From: Gracilariopsis chorda
Lineage: Eukaryota; Rhodophyta; Florideophyceae; Gracilariales; Gracilariaceae
DNA: 64,000 bases
Assembly (NCBI GenBank): GCA_003194525.1
Contig: NBIV01000017.1
Location: 1 to 64,000, forward strand
Direction: 5' to 3'
Part shown: piece after piece, positions 43,433 through 55,929 of the stretch
Position numbering within the stretch: position 1 is the first letter of the stretch
Layout: each line of letters starts with the position of its first letter
The notes under the pieces: generated by a model
Told to the model about the DNA's origin: nothing
Databases searched by the model: none
The model's input: only the letters and a program-made list of their open reading frames with translations
Position numbers and translations under genes: made by a program

Positions 43433-45607
43433 ATGTCGAGAAATCCCTCCGATGCGGATCCAGTGGTTACGCATGGTCGCTCCCGCGACAACGCGGACAC
43501 TTCCGAAGTTCGGTTCGTACCCCGTATCCCTATACGGACAAGTTCCAGCCGTGCTGGCGCCGCTTCATCGCGGAATGATACCCCCGACCGGCAACCACGG
43601 AACCTCCTTTTGCCCTCGTTATCACCCCCGCAGGGGAATGCAGCATCGACTCCGGCTGTTGCCGCAGTGCCCCAGGCACCCCGGCCTGCTCCCGCTGTCG
43701 CGGCTTTAAGCCCCCGTGGAACGGGCGATAACAACCCCCAGGGGACTCCCCTGGAATCCCAGGTCCGCGCTCTGTGGACCGCCCATGACAACCTTTTAGG
43801 GGAACTAAAATCCCTCCAAGAGGTGGTCTTGGCAACCCCCGTAAAGGAGGTCGCCGAGGAACTCCGTATGTTACGGTCTGACGTCAACTCCGTGTTGGAG
43901 AGTATGGGACAACCCGCCACCTTCATCGAAGGAGTTGAAGCCCGATTTGATCGGATTGGTGCCCGCCTGGAGACGCTGGAGCAGTTCGTACTCATGGACA
44001 AACCATCCCCGGATGATCCGGTAAACGAGGCATCGCACAACGACCAGCTTGCTGGGAAGAAGAAACGCCGTCATCGACGGAAACACCACCGAAAATATTC
44101 GGACTCCGGTTCTTCGACATCGTCGGACTCATCCCGAAACCATTCGGTTAGCTCGAGCTCCTCGGACTCCGACTCGGAGGACGAGAAGCGAGGCTACTCC
44201 TCCCGCTCGAAGCGGTCATCGGCCCCTGAATGTGTGGTCCGAACCCGCCAGAAGGGGAGAAGACACCCTGGTCTTCGGGAATTGAAACCGACAAACCCGG
44301 ATTACCGGAAGCTTTTATCATACCGGTACTACCGGCTCGAAGACTCGTCACTTGGACGTACGCCCGGTGGTACGGGAAAGGTGCGAGAATGCATTAAGCG
44401 AATGCAGCTCTCGCTCCGCAACCAGTATTTTACTGGAGAGGACCCAGTCCTAGTACTGAATTTCCTATCCCGCTTTGTAGCGGAGGCCAATATCCTCGGT
44501 ATGAATGAGGGACAAGGCTATTTGGCTTTACCGTATTTCTTACGGGGAGTGGCGGAGGACCAATACACCTCTGTCAGAGGATCTTCTCGTGCCTCCGAGG
44601 GAGGAGTTACTTGCTGGGCGGAGGCTGTGCAGTGTCTTCTGCGCTCCTACGCCACAAACACCGCTATTCAGCAGGCTATCCTTGCTTTGCGAGATACAAG
44701 CCAGCGTGCTGGAGAGATCGAGACTGATTACTCGGTGCGCCTTAACAAGGCTTTCTACAGATGTGGTAACGTATACCCCGCTGGGGAGCGCAGTACCATG
44801 TTCATTGATGGTCTTGACCCGGCAATCCGGAGTTTAGTTATGCGTTATCGCGAGGACAAGCGGAGGATCACCTACCTCGAGCTGGTCCAACACGCCCGAT
44901 TGAAAGGGGATGCACTTCGTGCAAGAACTCCGAACAATCGGTCTAAATCCACCAAGGCGTTGTTGCTAGAAAGCGAAGCTTCCTCACTCCCGCTCAATGC
45001 GGATGGGAACCCTGGACAGGGATTTGATACCGTGCATTTAGTGCAGGAGGATGGTGTGTCCATACCCACCAGTGATTTACCGTCAACGACGGAGATGACC
45101 CGTGATACGGGAACGGAAGACCCCGTTTTGTACGGTGGTAACAGTCGGGTTCAACCCCAACGACTCCCGTTTTCAAACGGTCAATCCCGTTATCAACGGC
45201 CTGGATGGACTGACACCCGCCCTGCGGTTCGCTTCTCCGATACTCGGAATAATAATCCGCGTGTCGCGGTATTGGCTCTCATTTGCCACCTGTGCTATGC
45301 CCATGGCCATACCTCCCCTCAGTGTATTTGTTCACTGAAGGATATGGCCAAGTTTGTGGCAAATTATGAGGCCCTCACTCCAGAGGAGCAACGTTCCGTC
45401 CCGATGGCTTCCTACCTCCGTGCTAAAACGGACTTTTCCCATGGCCTGCCACAGACCCCGCGTGCGCGGCAAGCTTCATACACCCCGATTCGGGAGATCA
45501 CGCAACCATCCGTTGCAACCCCCGCTTATGCGGATAGAAACCCCAGTAAACGGGATGAAGCACTCGTTGTCGAGGAAACCAACCCACCGCCGAAGGCGGA
45601 AAACTAA
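43433..45607 (+). other. Gypsy copy B gag region
   Basis: Open gag of about 720 codons, almost the same as in copy A, with the Ser/Asp-rich and basic patches and the C-terminal zinc knuckle. Confidence 0.85.
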
Positions 45608-45624
45608 CTGAGGGAGTCTCCCCT

Positions 45625-48600
45625 TTGGGAGAGGCGTCCTCAAGAACGAAGCTGTTGGCGCCGGAGGCGTCCTCGCCTCGCTCCCCGGTGAAAGTCCTCT
45701 CGAGGAAAGACACCGCTGACGCGGACTCTGCGCACCTTGGTGTGTTGCGTCGCCCGTGGATACGGAGTAAAAATCCCGGGATTCCGGGTAGAGTCTTGGT
45801 CTTGGCCAAGCGCAATTACATGGTCTATGCCGACCTTAGCCTTGATCCCCAGTTTATGGTGAGGTTTCTCACCGTCCTGGATACAGGTGCAGGCCCCAAC
45901 TTTGTTGTGGAATCATTGTTACCCCCGCTTGTGCGGTCTCGTATCCGCTCTGACGCGGTCCCCGACATTTCGGATGCGAACAACAATCCGCTACAAACGG
46001 TGGGCACAGTGGACCTCGTCGTGACACTTGGTACCTCTGTGGTGAAGTTGGACTTCATCGTTTGCCGTTCATTGGCAGCACCAGTCATACTGGGATGTGA
46101 TTACTGCGACAGATTTGTCGACGCAATCAGGCCCCGCCTCAGGCGTGTAGAACTTGACGACGGATCGTCGGTTCCGATTGTTCGCCGCCCGCTAAAGCGG
46201 TCCTCTCGGAAACAAGTTCCGCTCCCTGCTGCGCAGGAACCACCACCCGCGTCCCGCGAGTCCATCAAGCTCCGCGTCGCTGCCTCGGTTTCTATACTGG
46301 CTGAGTCCCAAGTCTGGGTGCAGGTAAATTCCCGTTAACACGGTCTTCGGGTTATACAACCCCTCGCCTCGTTGTACGAGAAATCCCAGCTGGCGCTGGC
46401 TAATGGAATTTTCTCCATTTCCCCGGATGTTCCTTTCCGGATATTGGTTGCCAACCTTGGCAAACACCCCCAGTATCTGGTAAAACACCAAGTAATTGGG
46501 AATGTAACCCCCCATTCTATGGGAATGCTGCCAACCAAGATGACAGCCGCCGATGTACTTGGAGCTATAACCTCTTCTGAGGAGTTCGCCCCGCCGTCCA
46601 AAGACGTCAAGTCTAAGGAGGGGGAGGAAACCGCTACTTCAGCGTCGAACATACCGAGTAACTCGGAATTGCGAACCACACCTGTTCCACAGGACAATGC
46701 TCCATCGATCAACGACCGGATTGATCCGGAAAAGGCACTTGAAGCGCTGGACTTTAGCCACGTGCCAGAGTCGCACCGCGACAAACTCCGTACCATGTTA
46801 CGGGAATTCACCACAATGTGGGATGGCTCGCTTGGCGAGATTAATGCAACGGAACACCGGATCCATTTAATCCCGGGTGCGCAACCGGTTGCACAACCCC
46901 CTTACAGGGCAGGTCTGAAAGCTCGGGAAGAGGAGCAGTCCCAAGTGGACAAGATGCTCCGCGCAGGTGTGATTGAGCCCGCTTAATCACCCTGTGCATC
47001 CCCAGTTGTACTGGCTTTAAAGGCCGACGGAACCTGGAGGTTCTTTGTCGACTACCGCCGGCTCAATGCCGTGACTGTTAGGGACACGTACCCCATCCCT
47101 CGTATGGACGAGTGCATTGACTCCCTTGGAGACGCCACCGTGTTCACGGCCCTTGATGCCAATTGGGGATATTGGCAAGTACCTGTCAGACAGGAGGATC
47201 GCGACAAAACCGCATTCACCTGCCATGCAGGAACGTACCGCTTCAAGCGGATTCCATTTGGGTTAACCAACGCCCCCGCCACCTTTCAGCGTGCAGTAGA
47301 TATTCTACTCAACCGCTTTAAGTGGCGGAGTTGTCTGGTCTACCTTGATGATATCATCATCTTCTCCAACTCGTTGGACGACCATCTCACTCACGTCCGA
47401 GACGTGCTCACCGTACTCCGCGATGCGGGAATTACCCTCAACTTGAGGAAATGCGAGTTTTTCACAGATACTGTGAAGTATCTGGGTCACATTATCCGTC
47501 CTGGACGGTTAGCGATCGAGAAAGCTCGAGTCAAATCCCTCGTTGAGGCGAAAGAACCCCGTACTCAAACGGAACTGCGCTCCTTTCTGGGGCTGGTCAA
47601 CGTCTATCGACGGTTTATCCCGAACTTTTCGGATACTGCAGCGCCCCTGAACGCGTTGTTGCGAAAGGGGAACCCCCCAAAACTGGGAACATTTACGCCC
47701 GAGCAATCGGAAGCTTTTAACTCCTTAAAGGAGGCTGTCACATCAGCACCAATCCTACATCTCCCAAAACTTGGGTTGCCATACTCCGTAGATACGGACT
47801 CGAGCGACTACCAAGTCGGGTGTGCTCTTTTTCAAACCATCCCCGAGGGGGAACGACATCCAATTGGTTATTGGTCACGATCGCTCAATGTTCATGAGCG
47901 GAACTACTCCGTATCGGAGAAAGAGTGCCTCGCCGTCGTATGGGCAATGACCACTCTGCGCCCCTACCTTATGGGAGTTCACTTCACCGTGTACACGGAT
48001 CATTCCTCATTGGGGTGGTTAATGAATATCTCCGACCCGTCGGGACGCCTCATGCGCTGGAGACTCCGCCTCGCGGAATATGACTTTCAAGTCATTTATA
48101 AAAAGGGCGCGCAGAACACCCAAGCCGACGCCTTGTCGCCGTTACCCACAAGTGGGGAAGCACTCCCAACGGAGGATGATGAAGTCCCATGTTTGATGGC
48201 TATAGACCCGGATGATCCAGAATATGCCGTCGAGGCTGGGCCAGAGAAATGGGACGAGGATGCTGATTTTGACGAACTACTCACATCGCGAGATGAATCT
48301 GAGAACCCGTTACCGGGAAACTTTGTACCGGTATCACCGGAAGAAATGATCCGAGAACAATTCGGCGACCCATTCTGTACGAGGATTCGTGCCCGTCTTA
48401 ACGGTGGTGAAGATCTCCCTTTCAGGGTAAACGACAAAGGCTACCTCGTAATGAAGGTCGAAGCCCGTCCACAGATTGTGGTACCTCATTCCGTGCAGTC
48501 GCGGGTGTTACATCTATCACACTATGCCCCCATTGGAGGTCACCCAGGTGGGAGGAAACTCTACCTAACCCTGCGAAGGGATTTCTATTGGCCCGCCATG

Positions 48601-51073
48601 GCGGTGGATTGCTACGCAACCGTGCGGTTTTGTAGCGAATGCCCGAAGAATCGCGTCAAGCTCCGCAAAAATGCGAAGAAGATGAAACTATTCCCTGCAA
48701 CGGCGCCACTCGAGTTTGTCGTGATCGATATTCTCGGACCACTACTCACCACGAAACTTGGAAACAAGTTTCTACTTGTCATTACCGACCGCTTTTCTAA
48801 GCTGGTACGGACTGTCTCTCTTCAGAGGATAACCGCTCTCACGGTGGCCCAGGCTCTGGTAACGCACTGGATTTTTCTCTACGGTCCCCGTGTGGAGGTG
48901 CTCTCCGATAACGGGAAACAGTTCGTGAGCAAGTTATTCCAGGATGTTTGTCGCATCCTGGATGTCAAGAACTTGTTCACGAATACCTACCACCCCCAGT
49001 GTAATGGGCACGTTGAACGGTTTAACCGGACGTTACTCGCGGCGTTACGTTCCTACGTCACGGACAACCCAACGAACTGGGACATGTATGCTGATGCGGT
49101 AGCCTACGCGTACACTACGCAGGTACACCGGACTACCGGAGTTTCGCCATTCGAGTTGGTTCTATCTAGAACAACCCCGCCTGTGGTGCTGGAACCCCAA
49201 CCTACCTTGGACAATTTCCCATCTGTGGGTATCTACCGGCAGCAATGGAAGCAATGGCTTTCCAAGCTGGTCCCCGCTGTGCGGATGTCGATGGCACGGG
49301 CCCAAGCCGCTTACAAGCGGGATTTTGAGGCTTGCTTGCGAGGGAAACCGTCCCCGATTCGGGCGAATAACTACGTCTTCATCAGGAAGGAGTACTACAA
49401 CCCAGAACGGGAGAAGCGCCATAAACTCTCGCCTGTGGCGGATGGACCGTTCAAGGTCATCTGTGTAAACACCGACACTGTCGTGGTAGAGATGGGGGAC
49501 ACGCACGAACGGATTTCCCGTGATCGTGTTGTCCTTGCCCCTCCTCCCTCGTCAGAGGTAGTCCTGGATCCAGGCAATCCCGTTTCTACGGACTCTGCAA
49601 CACCGGAACCATACGGGAGTACTAGGCCTACGGTACTACCACACCCCAGCCGGGGACTCTCAGACCTACCGACTCTGTCGGACTCACCGGCTCAGCCGGG
49701 TAATTCAGGCCTCTCAGTGCCCACCCCTACCACGTCTGCTCCAGGCAAAACGCCAGGCGGGGAATGTTATCCCTTATCCCGGCGCTCCGTCTAAGAAGGG
49801 GGAGGAGAACACTCGTTTTCGAGGAACGATATCGCCGTCGCAACGGGAAGTTGAAACGCAGCTACCGCACACCCCTGTCAAGGAGGGATCCCCGTTACAG
49901 GAGTACGGCGACGATCGCCCTCAATCCCCTGAGCAGGGCGATGCCTCGAAGCCGCCGTTGGCGGTAGTCCCCGCGGAAGCGGTTCAATCAGGTCGATCAG
50001 ACCCGCGCCTTGCGGAGAAGAGGCGCCCAGATACACCAGCGCCGCTGAGAAATCCCCACACCCAACCTGGGGAGAAAGGCAGCCAAGCCGCATCCGAAGC
50101 TTCAGGCCCTGGCCCGCAAGCGCCGGAAACACCTCCCGTCGTCGACGGAATTGAAGCCCCCGTTCCGGGGAATAATTTGCGCCACCTCCCGCAACGCTGC
50201 GGGGAAGAACCGAGGAACTCGGAAAATTCGCACGCCATCGCACGCTCGAGACTGCTCATACCGGACGCTGCTCCTCCGCGTGGAGACGTTGCACCGCACT
50301 TAGTGGCCAAGCCCCTGAGAAGGGTGTCATCGGCACCTGCCCGGCACCCCCCAAAGGGGAATTTTGACCAAAATACCGGTGTACCGGAGTTAGCCCCAGG
50401 CAACCCGTCAGTAGCCGGGGACACCACGGCATCGCCGGAACGTATGGTGCAGAGCGCTCGTGCGCCTGGCAGGGAGGCGGTTTGCCACCCAATCACCGTG
50501 TCGCACGGGACCCCCCAGGGGATTGTGGAAATGCCGATTCTGCAGGAGCGGTCATCTTCCTGCAAACTCGCGGTTCGTGAGCTCAACCGCGAAGGCGGAG
50601 CCCAAGTCCCCCGCCGACTGGCGGTTTGCCCGCAATACCGCGAAAGCAGGAATGAACCTGCCCCAATGGGGAATGACTTGCCGGTGAAAACCGTGGCACC
50701 ACACACCCTCTTGAGGGATATCTTCCCGCATGAGCAGCGGCCGCTATCACAGCGCACGGTAACGCCGGAGGTATCGCCGAACACCCTGCTAAGGGACATT
50801 ATACCTCACAGCGGGCAGCCCCCGCAAGGAGGTACAACCACCACCCGGCACGGCCGGCAGGTCTACGAACGAGAGTTCGTAGTAGACCGACTTGTCGGAC
50901 AGACCTGGGACCAGGATGGTATTCTACAATACCGCGTCCGCTGGTACGGGTACGACCCCAGTGGGGATACGTGTGAGCCAATTGAACACCTCCCACGATC
51001 GCAGGTTGTGCGATACCACCGTCAAACGGGAACTGCAGCCCCAGTTACGCTTGTTAATGCCCAAGTTGAGTAA
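45625..51073 (+). other. Gypsy copy B pol region
   Basis: Fossil pol with protease, RT, RNase H, integrase, a long Pro/Ser-rich extension and a terminal chromodomain, as in copy A. It has a few more breaks than A. Confidence 0.85.
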
Positions 51074-51328
51074 CGTTGCCGCGCGAACGGAGGGCGATAG
51101 GAAAGGATAACAAGGCTAAGTCCGTCGAAGACGGGGAACTAAAACGAGAATCACCATTCTAAACGGGTAAGTTTATTCAAGGGAGCAGCTAGCTCCCCAC
51201 AACACTATACTTTACTAGCTGGCTATGCCAGGAAAGGAGAACCGGAAACGGCGCACGCGATTTTATCACCCATTTTCGTCTGGGAACCCTCCGCGTCCGC
51301 GGTCGTTTTCCCGTTTTAGGGGGGGATA

Positions 51329-52155
51329 TGTAGTGCAACGCCCTCAGGGAGGGATTCTTGGTACTTGAACGCTTTCCCGATGTCATCGGTTGTGTAGTGT
51401 GTATATGAACTACGCCCCACTATGGTGGATATGGACACGTGGGACACGGTTTTGGGTCAATTGGCGGTTGGCCACAGTAGTGGATGTTGCCACGAAATGT
51501 GGAGCATTTTAGTTAATATTATTTGTTATTTTCACACCCATTTCTGGGAAGCTAGTACTTAGGGCGACGGCGCACTGCCGTCGCAACAGTAAACTTTCCC
51601 CAACAAGGGACCCCAACCTGGGGAATTGGCTCTAGTTGTTGCCGCTTGCGCACGTGCTCTACTCCTTCTTGGAGGGAAACGCCATAAACCACGGGACATC
51701 TAACCCCCTTGCACATTTAAAGAACCCCATCCTTGGGAGTATAATTGTTCCAATTATATTGGTGTTTCGCCCTGTATAGGGAGTCTTGTCCACCGGCATC
51801 GCCGTATCTGTTCGTCGCTCTCGCGACTCACTTCGTCCTCTCTTCCTCCTCTCCGCCCTTCCTTCTTCCCCTTTTTAGGGTAGCACCTCCCGCTATCCGC
51901 GGCCCTCGTGTGCGCATCCGCTCACACACCCCCACTAACGTGGAAACATACCTCTACTGAGGATCACACCCCGCTCACGCGTATACCGATTCTTCGCCTT
52001 CACCTCCCTGCGTGAGTCGCGACAGTTGTCCCTGGTCTTACAAACCGGCTTCGCCGTGACACCTCTGGGAGAGCTCTACCCAACTGGGTTCACCTCGTGA
52101 GAGGAAGATCCCGAACGTCTTTCGGTGTTTTTCCCCTTTGGGGCATTGCACCACA
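51329..52155 (+). repeat. LTR, right side of Gypsy copy B
   Basis: 827 bp, the 3' LTR, preceded by a purine tract (TTTTAGGGGGGGATA). It contains the GA-rich insertion shared with the right LTR of A. Flank AATTT follows at 52156-52160, where the Copia sequence resumes. Confidence 0.9.
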
Positions 52156-54985
52156 AATTTCGTCGAAATTTCTATCCAGTTCGTCTATTGCATCTTGCAC
52201 AGCCGTAGCTAGCTCGTTGTCGCACACTGCCGGTCAAACGTTCTCGATAGCTGCGCTGATCTTTTTCCCCTTAGCTCCAGGTACGGTTACGGTTCTGCTC
52301 TGAATATCGAATGCCAACACTGGCTTGTCCTGAGTCCATTTGACTTTCTTCTCTTGCTGGGTTTTGACGAAAATCTGCACCATGTCTCCAGCTGCTATTG
52401 GGCCTTCTGTGAACTTTTTGGATCGGAGTATCAATGTCAGCTTTCGTTTGGCCAGGAGGGTCTGGTGGGCATCTATCAATTCTTGTGGTACCAGCTTAGG
52501 CTTGCCATCATTCGCTACTAGTCTTGCGTACCTCTTTGCCAGTTCGTGAGCGGACAGTACATCATTGCCGTATAGATCATTGGTAACCCTGATAGCCTGC
52601 TGAATTAAAAGGGAGTTACACTGGTCGTTTGTTTCAAGTTCTGTGGATTCCTTGAGTCGAAGGTACACGTCTCTGATGATTTTGTGTTTGGATTCCAGTA
52701 CATTCTTGTTATGTCTGCGAGTGGGGAGTGGTCGAGCCTCTATGTCTTGATGCTGAAGGTATTTTTTGAATGCGTTATTCTCAAATGCACGGTCGTAAGC
52801 AACGTCCTGTGGTGTCCAAAAGGGTTTTATCCAGTGCGAATCAAAGACCGTGATGGCCTTGAACATTGAGGTATCTTCAACTGCAGCACCTACAGAATAT
52901 CTCGAAGCAGAATCCATAATATGCAGCACAGCGTGTTGTTCCAGAAACAGATGATCCACGCATACCACCTCGTTAAAGGACCTCGACATTGTGCTGAGAG
53001 AGACTTTCCTTGACGGCTTCGGCTTCGCAGTGGTTCTACAGGCGTGACACTTCTCCAGTACATATTGCAGATACTTATCCACCTTTGTGGTCGAAACGTT
53101 ATTTCGTTCCAAAAGAACTCTGATGTCGGAGTAGCTAGAGTGTCCGCAAACATGTTTGTGGTCCTTGTCCACTACTTTCTGTAAATCCTTCCACGGTCGT
53201 CCAATAAAGTCGCCATCAAGATGCGCAATAGCACAGAATAGTGCACTTTCGTTCTCAGCTGTCGTTTGCTCCGATTCGTACGTAAATACGGAGTGTGGGA
53301 TGTAGGTGTGCATATCTCTGTCGACTAACGTGATGTGTCCCTGGCACTTGCCGGTTTCGTCTGATGGAAGCTTCAATAGGTGTTGATTGATTCGCAAGAT
53401 ATCGCAGTAGTTGGTAACGTTGCGTCCTACAACCCATTGAAACGACCCCTCGATTACCAAATGTCTGATACACACAATCTTCCCTTCGTCGGTTCGTGCC
53501 TTGATCATGATTGATCCAAGTATTTTTTTTCCCGGGCTCTTGTGTTCTCCGGTACCGTAATGGCAGAACGGTCTGTCTGGGACCACGTTGGGTAGAGCCT
53601 CAAGAGTCCCATTCCATTCAGGACAGATAAATTCAGCAATCCGACGAAGCTCAAAAAGACCAATCCCACTGTACGGTGCAGCGTTGTCGAGAAGCGGTCC
53701 TACGAAGTCTTCCAGAGTTGAGGATTCGAGTGAAATCAACTCAGCAATATTGAGAGTAATAACATTGTTTTCTCTGTTGTCTCTGCTGGGAGGTGCATCG
53801 AAAGATTTAAATATAGGCTTGAACGATCCATCTCGTTTGTGATCTTTAGCCCAGTGTCCATACTTGCCACATCGATTGCATGTGGTCCTTTTCTTTAGAT
53901 CGGCGATCTGTTCTGGGGTTCTACGGTGCCCTTGGTTGTTCCTTTTATGTGAACGCGAGTTGGTGGGCGCTGAGTTTGCAGAGAGCGGGTTCGTCGATGG
54001 CTCTCCTCCAGAGCTCTTCATTATGTCGCATTGCCTGAGAACCGAAGCTATTGATTCGTAAGAGACTGCTTTCAAGTAATCGTTCGTGGTTGAAGTCGCA
54101 TTAAGGCTGGAGTCCCTAGGCGCACCATTCGCAAGAACCGATACTCTTTGGTGGTTGTCTACATCGGCGTGAGCTAGAAGGGCGAATGCCACGAGCGATT
54201 CGGAAAGCTTAGCTTCCTATCCATGCGCGTTGAGCCTCGATATCTGAGCCTGAAACCTGAGCTCGAAATTCTTAAAGCTTTCGTTATGCTTTGTCTTCGT
54301 GTTCATAAGCGACAAATAATCTTGAAAAACATCCGACACTATGGCGAGTGGGTCTCTCTTGTACAGTGCCTCTACGATAGCATCTGCTCCGTCTTCTGAT
54401 CGTATAACTTCTACGGGGATTGCTTTGCAAATATCTCGTGCTCGACCATAGAGCTGTGATTGCAACATAATTACACTAACTTCCTTCGAAATATTGTTGC
54501 TATTCGAGTCCGTTAACGTATCGTGAAACGCCTGCCATAGCGAAACTGCTTCCGCATATTCTTCTTGATTGCCACGACCGTCGTTCCAAGGCACAGTCCT
54601 GATGTCCCATGAAAAACGTGGCCTCAACGGCAGGTTGGTTGAGCTTTCTGGGCCCATAGCAATGAAAAAGATGGATAAACGAACGGATAAACTGAAGCAC
54701 GCTTTATTGTTATCCTCTGTTGTGCTTGAATAAACCTTCTACCACGAGTATCGCAGTTAGGTCCTTATATAGTCCATTCCAAAGGAGGAGAGTCAGCCCT
54801 AATCATTAATCCAGTAGCCACGCAATCGTAATAGCCCTGCCATGTAATAGCTCGCAACCTCTGCATAGCAACGTAATAAGCACCCAAGAGTGTGACTACG
54901 AAAATGACCACATACGAAATGCAAAACGACCTATGCATCGAACCAAATCAAATGCAAGCAAGCCACCTTTTGTACTTGCATTACA
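52156..54985 (-). mobile_element. Ty1/Copia element, 5' part (LTR, gag, protease, integrase)
   Basis: Minus-strand piece that starts with the 5' LTR (54663-54985). Gag (54217-54657 and on) follows, then a zinc knuckle (CNRCGKYGHWAKDH), a protease-like region and an integrase. The integrase has HxxxH...CxxC and an acidic triad region (VVCVDHL, AYDRAFEN, NVLESKHK). It is truncated by the Gypsy copy B LTR at 52155. It is the partner of the inverted piece at 33271-35644. Besides the truncation it has about one or two breaks. Confidence 0.85.
54663..54985 (-). repeat. Copia 5' LTR
   Basis: 323 bp, inverted copy of 35322-35644 with about 7 differences, including the same TATA box and AATAAA. Outer flank ATAAT (54985-54989) is the reverse complement of ATTAT at 35644-35648. 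This is a matching target-site duplication if the ends are taken one base inside TG..CA. Confidence 0.88.
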
Positions 54986-55360
54986 TAATCATCCCTTCCC
55001 CTCGAAACCATTCGAAGCAATTTGAACTAAGGTCACAAGCCACGCTAGAGCGTTCTCATTCGTATTTGCAAGAATTCCACGTGCATATTGAGTTCGTCAG
55101 ACCACGCGTTTGGTTTTCCAAAAGACGTTATGGAGACCTCTCCCTTCGCACACAAGTCGCAGGAGGACAGGATTGAGGAGTTGTTTCAAGAGAAAGTGAG
55201 TGTAACACTGATTTTGGAAGTAATGGAGAGCTGATGAATGAAGTGGTGGGGTGCCTTTTCTCGAGAAGGACTCCATCATGTTCACGTCCTTATGGCAAAC
55301 TGCAGACTTTCTTTGAGTCACAACATCTGTAGAATTAAAAACACCTAACGGTTACAAGAG
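54986..55360. other. Short spacer between Copia LTR and MULE
   Basis: No supported gene. A short frame beginning METSPFAHKSQEDRIEELF (about 55131) runs into AAAGTGAGTG, a possible splice donor. It could be a first exon cut off by the MULE, but the evidence is thin. Confidence 0.3.
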
Positions 55361-55645
55361 ACACTAAACGCTACTACGCGAGCTTACAGTGCAACGAACG
55401 CAACTCTACTGTCCACAACTAGCTTGAAGTCCAGACTACATGTGACTAGACGGGAAAGGGCTAAACTACATGACGTAGATAGTGTAGGCGAGTCCGCGCG
55501 CATTGGCACCAATAAAAAGAGAGATTCAGCGGGCACGTGCCACGGTGAGCTGCACAAGTGCCCGTGCCACTTGAGATCGTACTGTAGCCAATAATTTGCC
55601 ACTATTTTGGATTTCAACTAGTAGATCCGCAGAGTCAGAAAATTT
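55361..55645. repeat. MULE left terminal inverted repeat
   Basis: The reverse complement matches 62907-63163. Shared blocks are CTGCGGAT, ATCCAAAATA, TTATTGGCTAC, GATCTCAAGTG, CTTGTGCAGCTC, CCGTGGCACGTGCCCGCTGA, CTTTTTATTGGT and TTAGCCCTTT. The inner edge is clear; the outer edge is inferred from the TAGYNTTTAGTRT similarity. Confidence 0.85.
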
Positions 55646-55929
55646 CCTCTATCCCTGCTCTCTCTGGCCGCCAATTCAGCACAACATAAAATCGATGTAG
55701 ATAAACTCGAGGTTACCGCGCATAGTCGTCAAAATGTGTTGGAAGAACAGATACCACAGGTTTTAAGTCCTCCTTCACATCTTCGACGACCCGTTCAAAG
55801 GCTGCTGACTCGTTTTACTTCCTAATCTTCTTCTCTGCGCACTTTTGTTCATGGTTCTATTACTTTGAGCAATACAGCAAAAAAGGGTCAAAATACGTAT
55901 AAATTTTCCTAAAACATGAAATAGATGAA

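Larger units (their letters stand above)
42520..52155 (+). mobile_element. Ty3/Gypsy chromodomain LTR retrotransposon, copy B
   Basis: About 9.6 kb, plus strand, same family as copy A and nearly identical over gag and pol. LTRs are at 42520-43327 and 51329-52155, gag at 43433-45607 and pol at 45625-51073, in the same part order as copy A. It looks near-whole in layout but has about three or four breaks in pol. Like A it is a recombinant: its left LTR (808 bp) pairs with the left LTR of A, and its right LTR (827 bp) with the right LTR of A. The left flank is CATAC (GTATG inverted); the right flank is AATTT. Confidence 0.9.

Noticed and set aside
23459-52155. Reading A and B as two unrelated insertions with normal LTR pairs
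   Set aside because: The flanks of each copy do not match each other, whereas crossed flanks and LTR diagnostics match exactly.
23459-52155. Assembly artefact duplicating one Gypsy copy in inverse orientation
   Set aside because: A and B differ at many positions in LTRs, gag and pol, and each has its own consistent flanks, so they are real separate copies. A mis-join at the repeats cannot be fully excluded without long reads.
55122-55200. First exon METSPFAHKSQ... with donor GTGAGT as a host gene
   Set aside because: About 20 codons only, with no downstream exon visible. Kept as a remark in the spacer entry.
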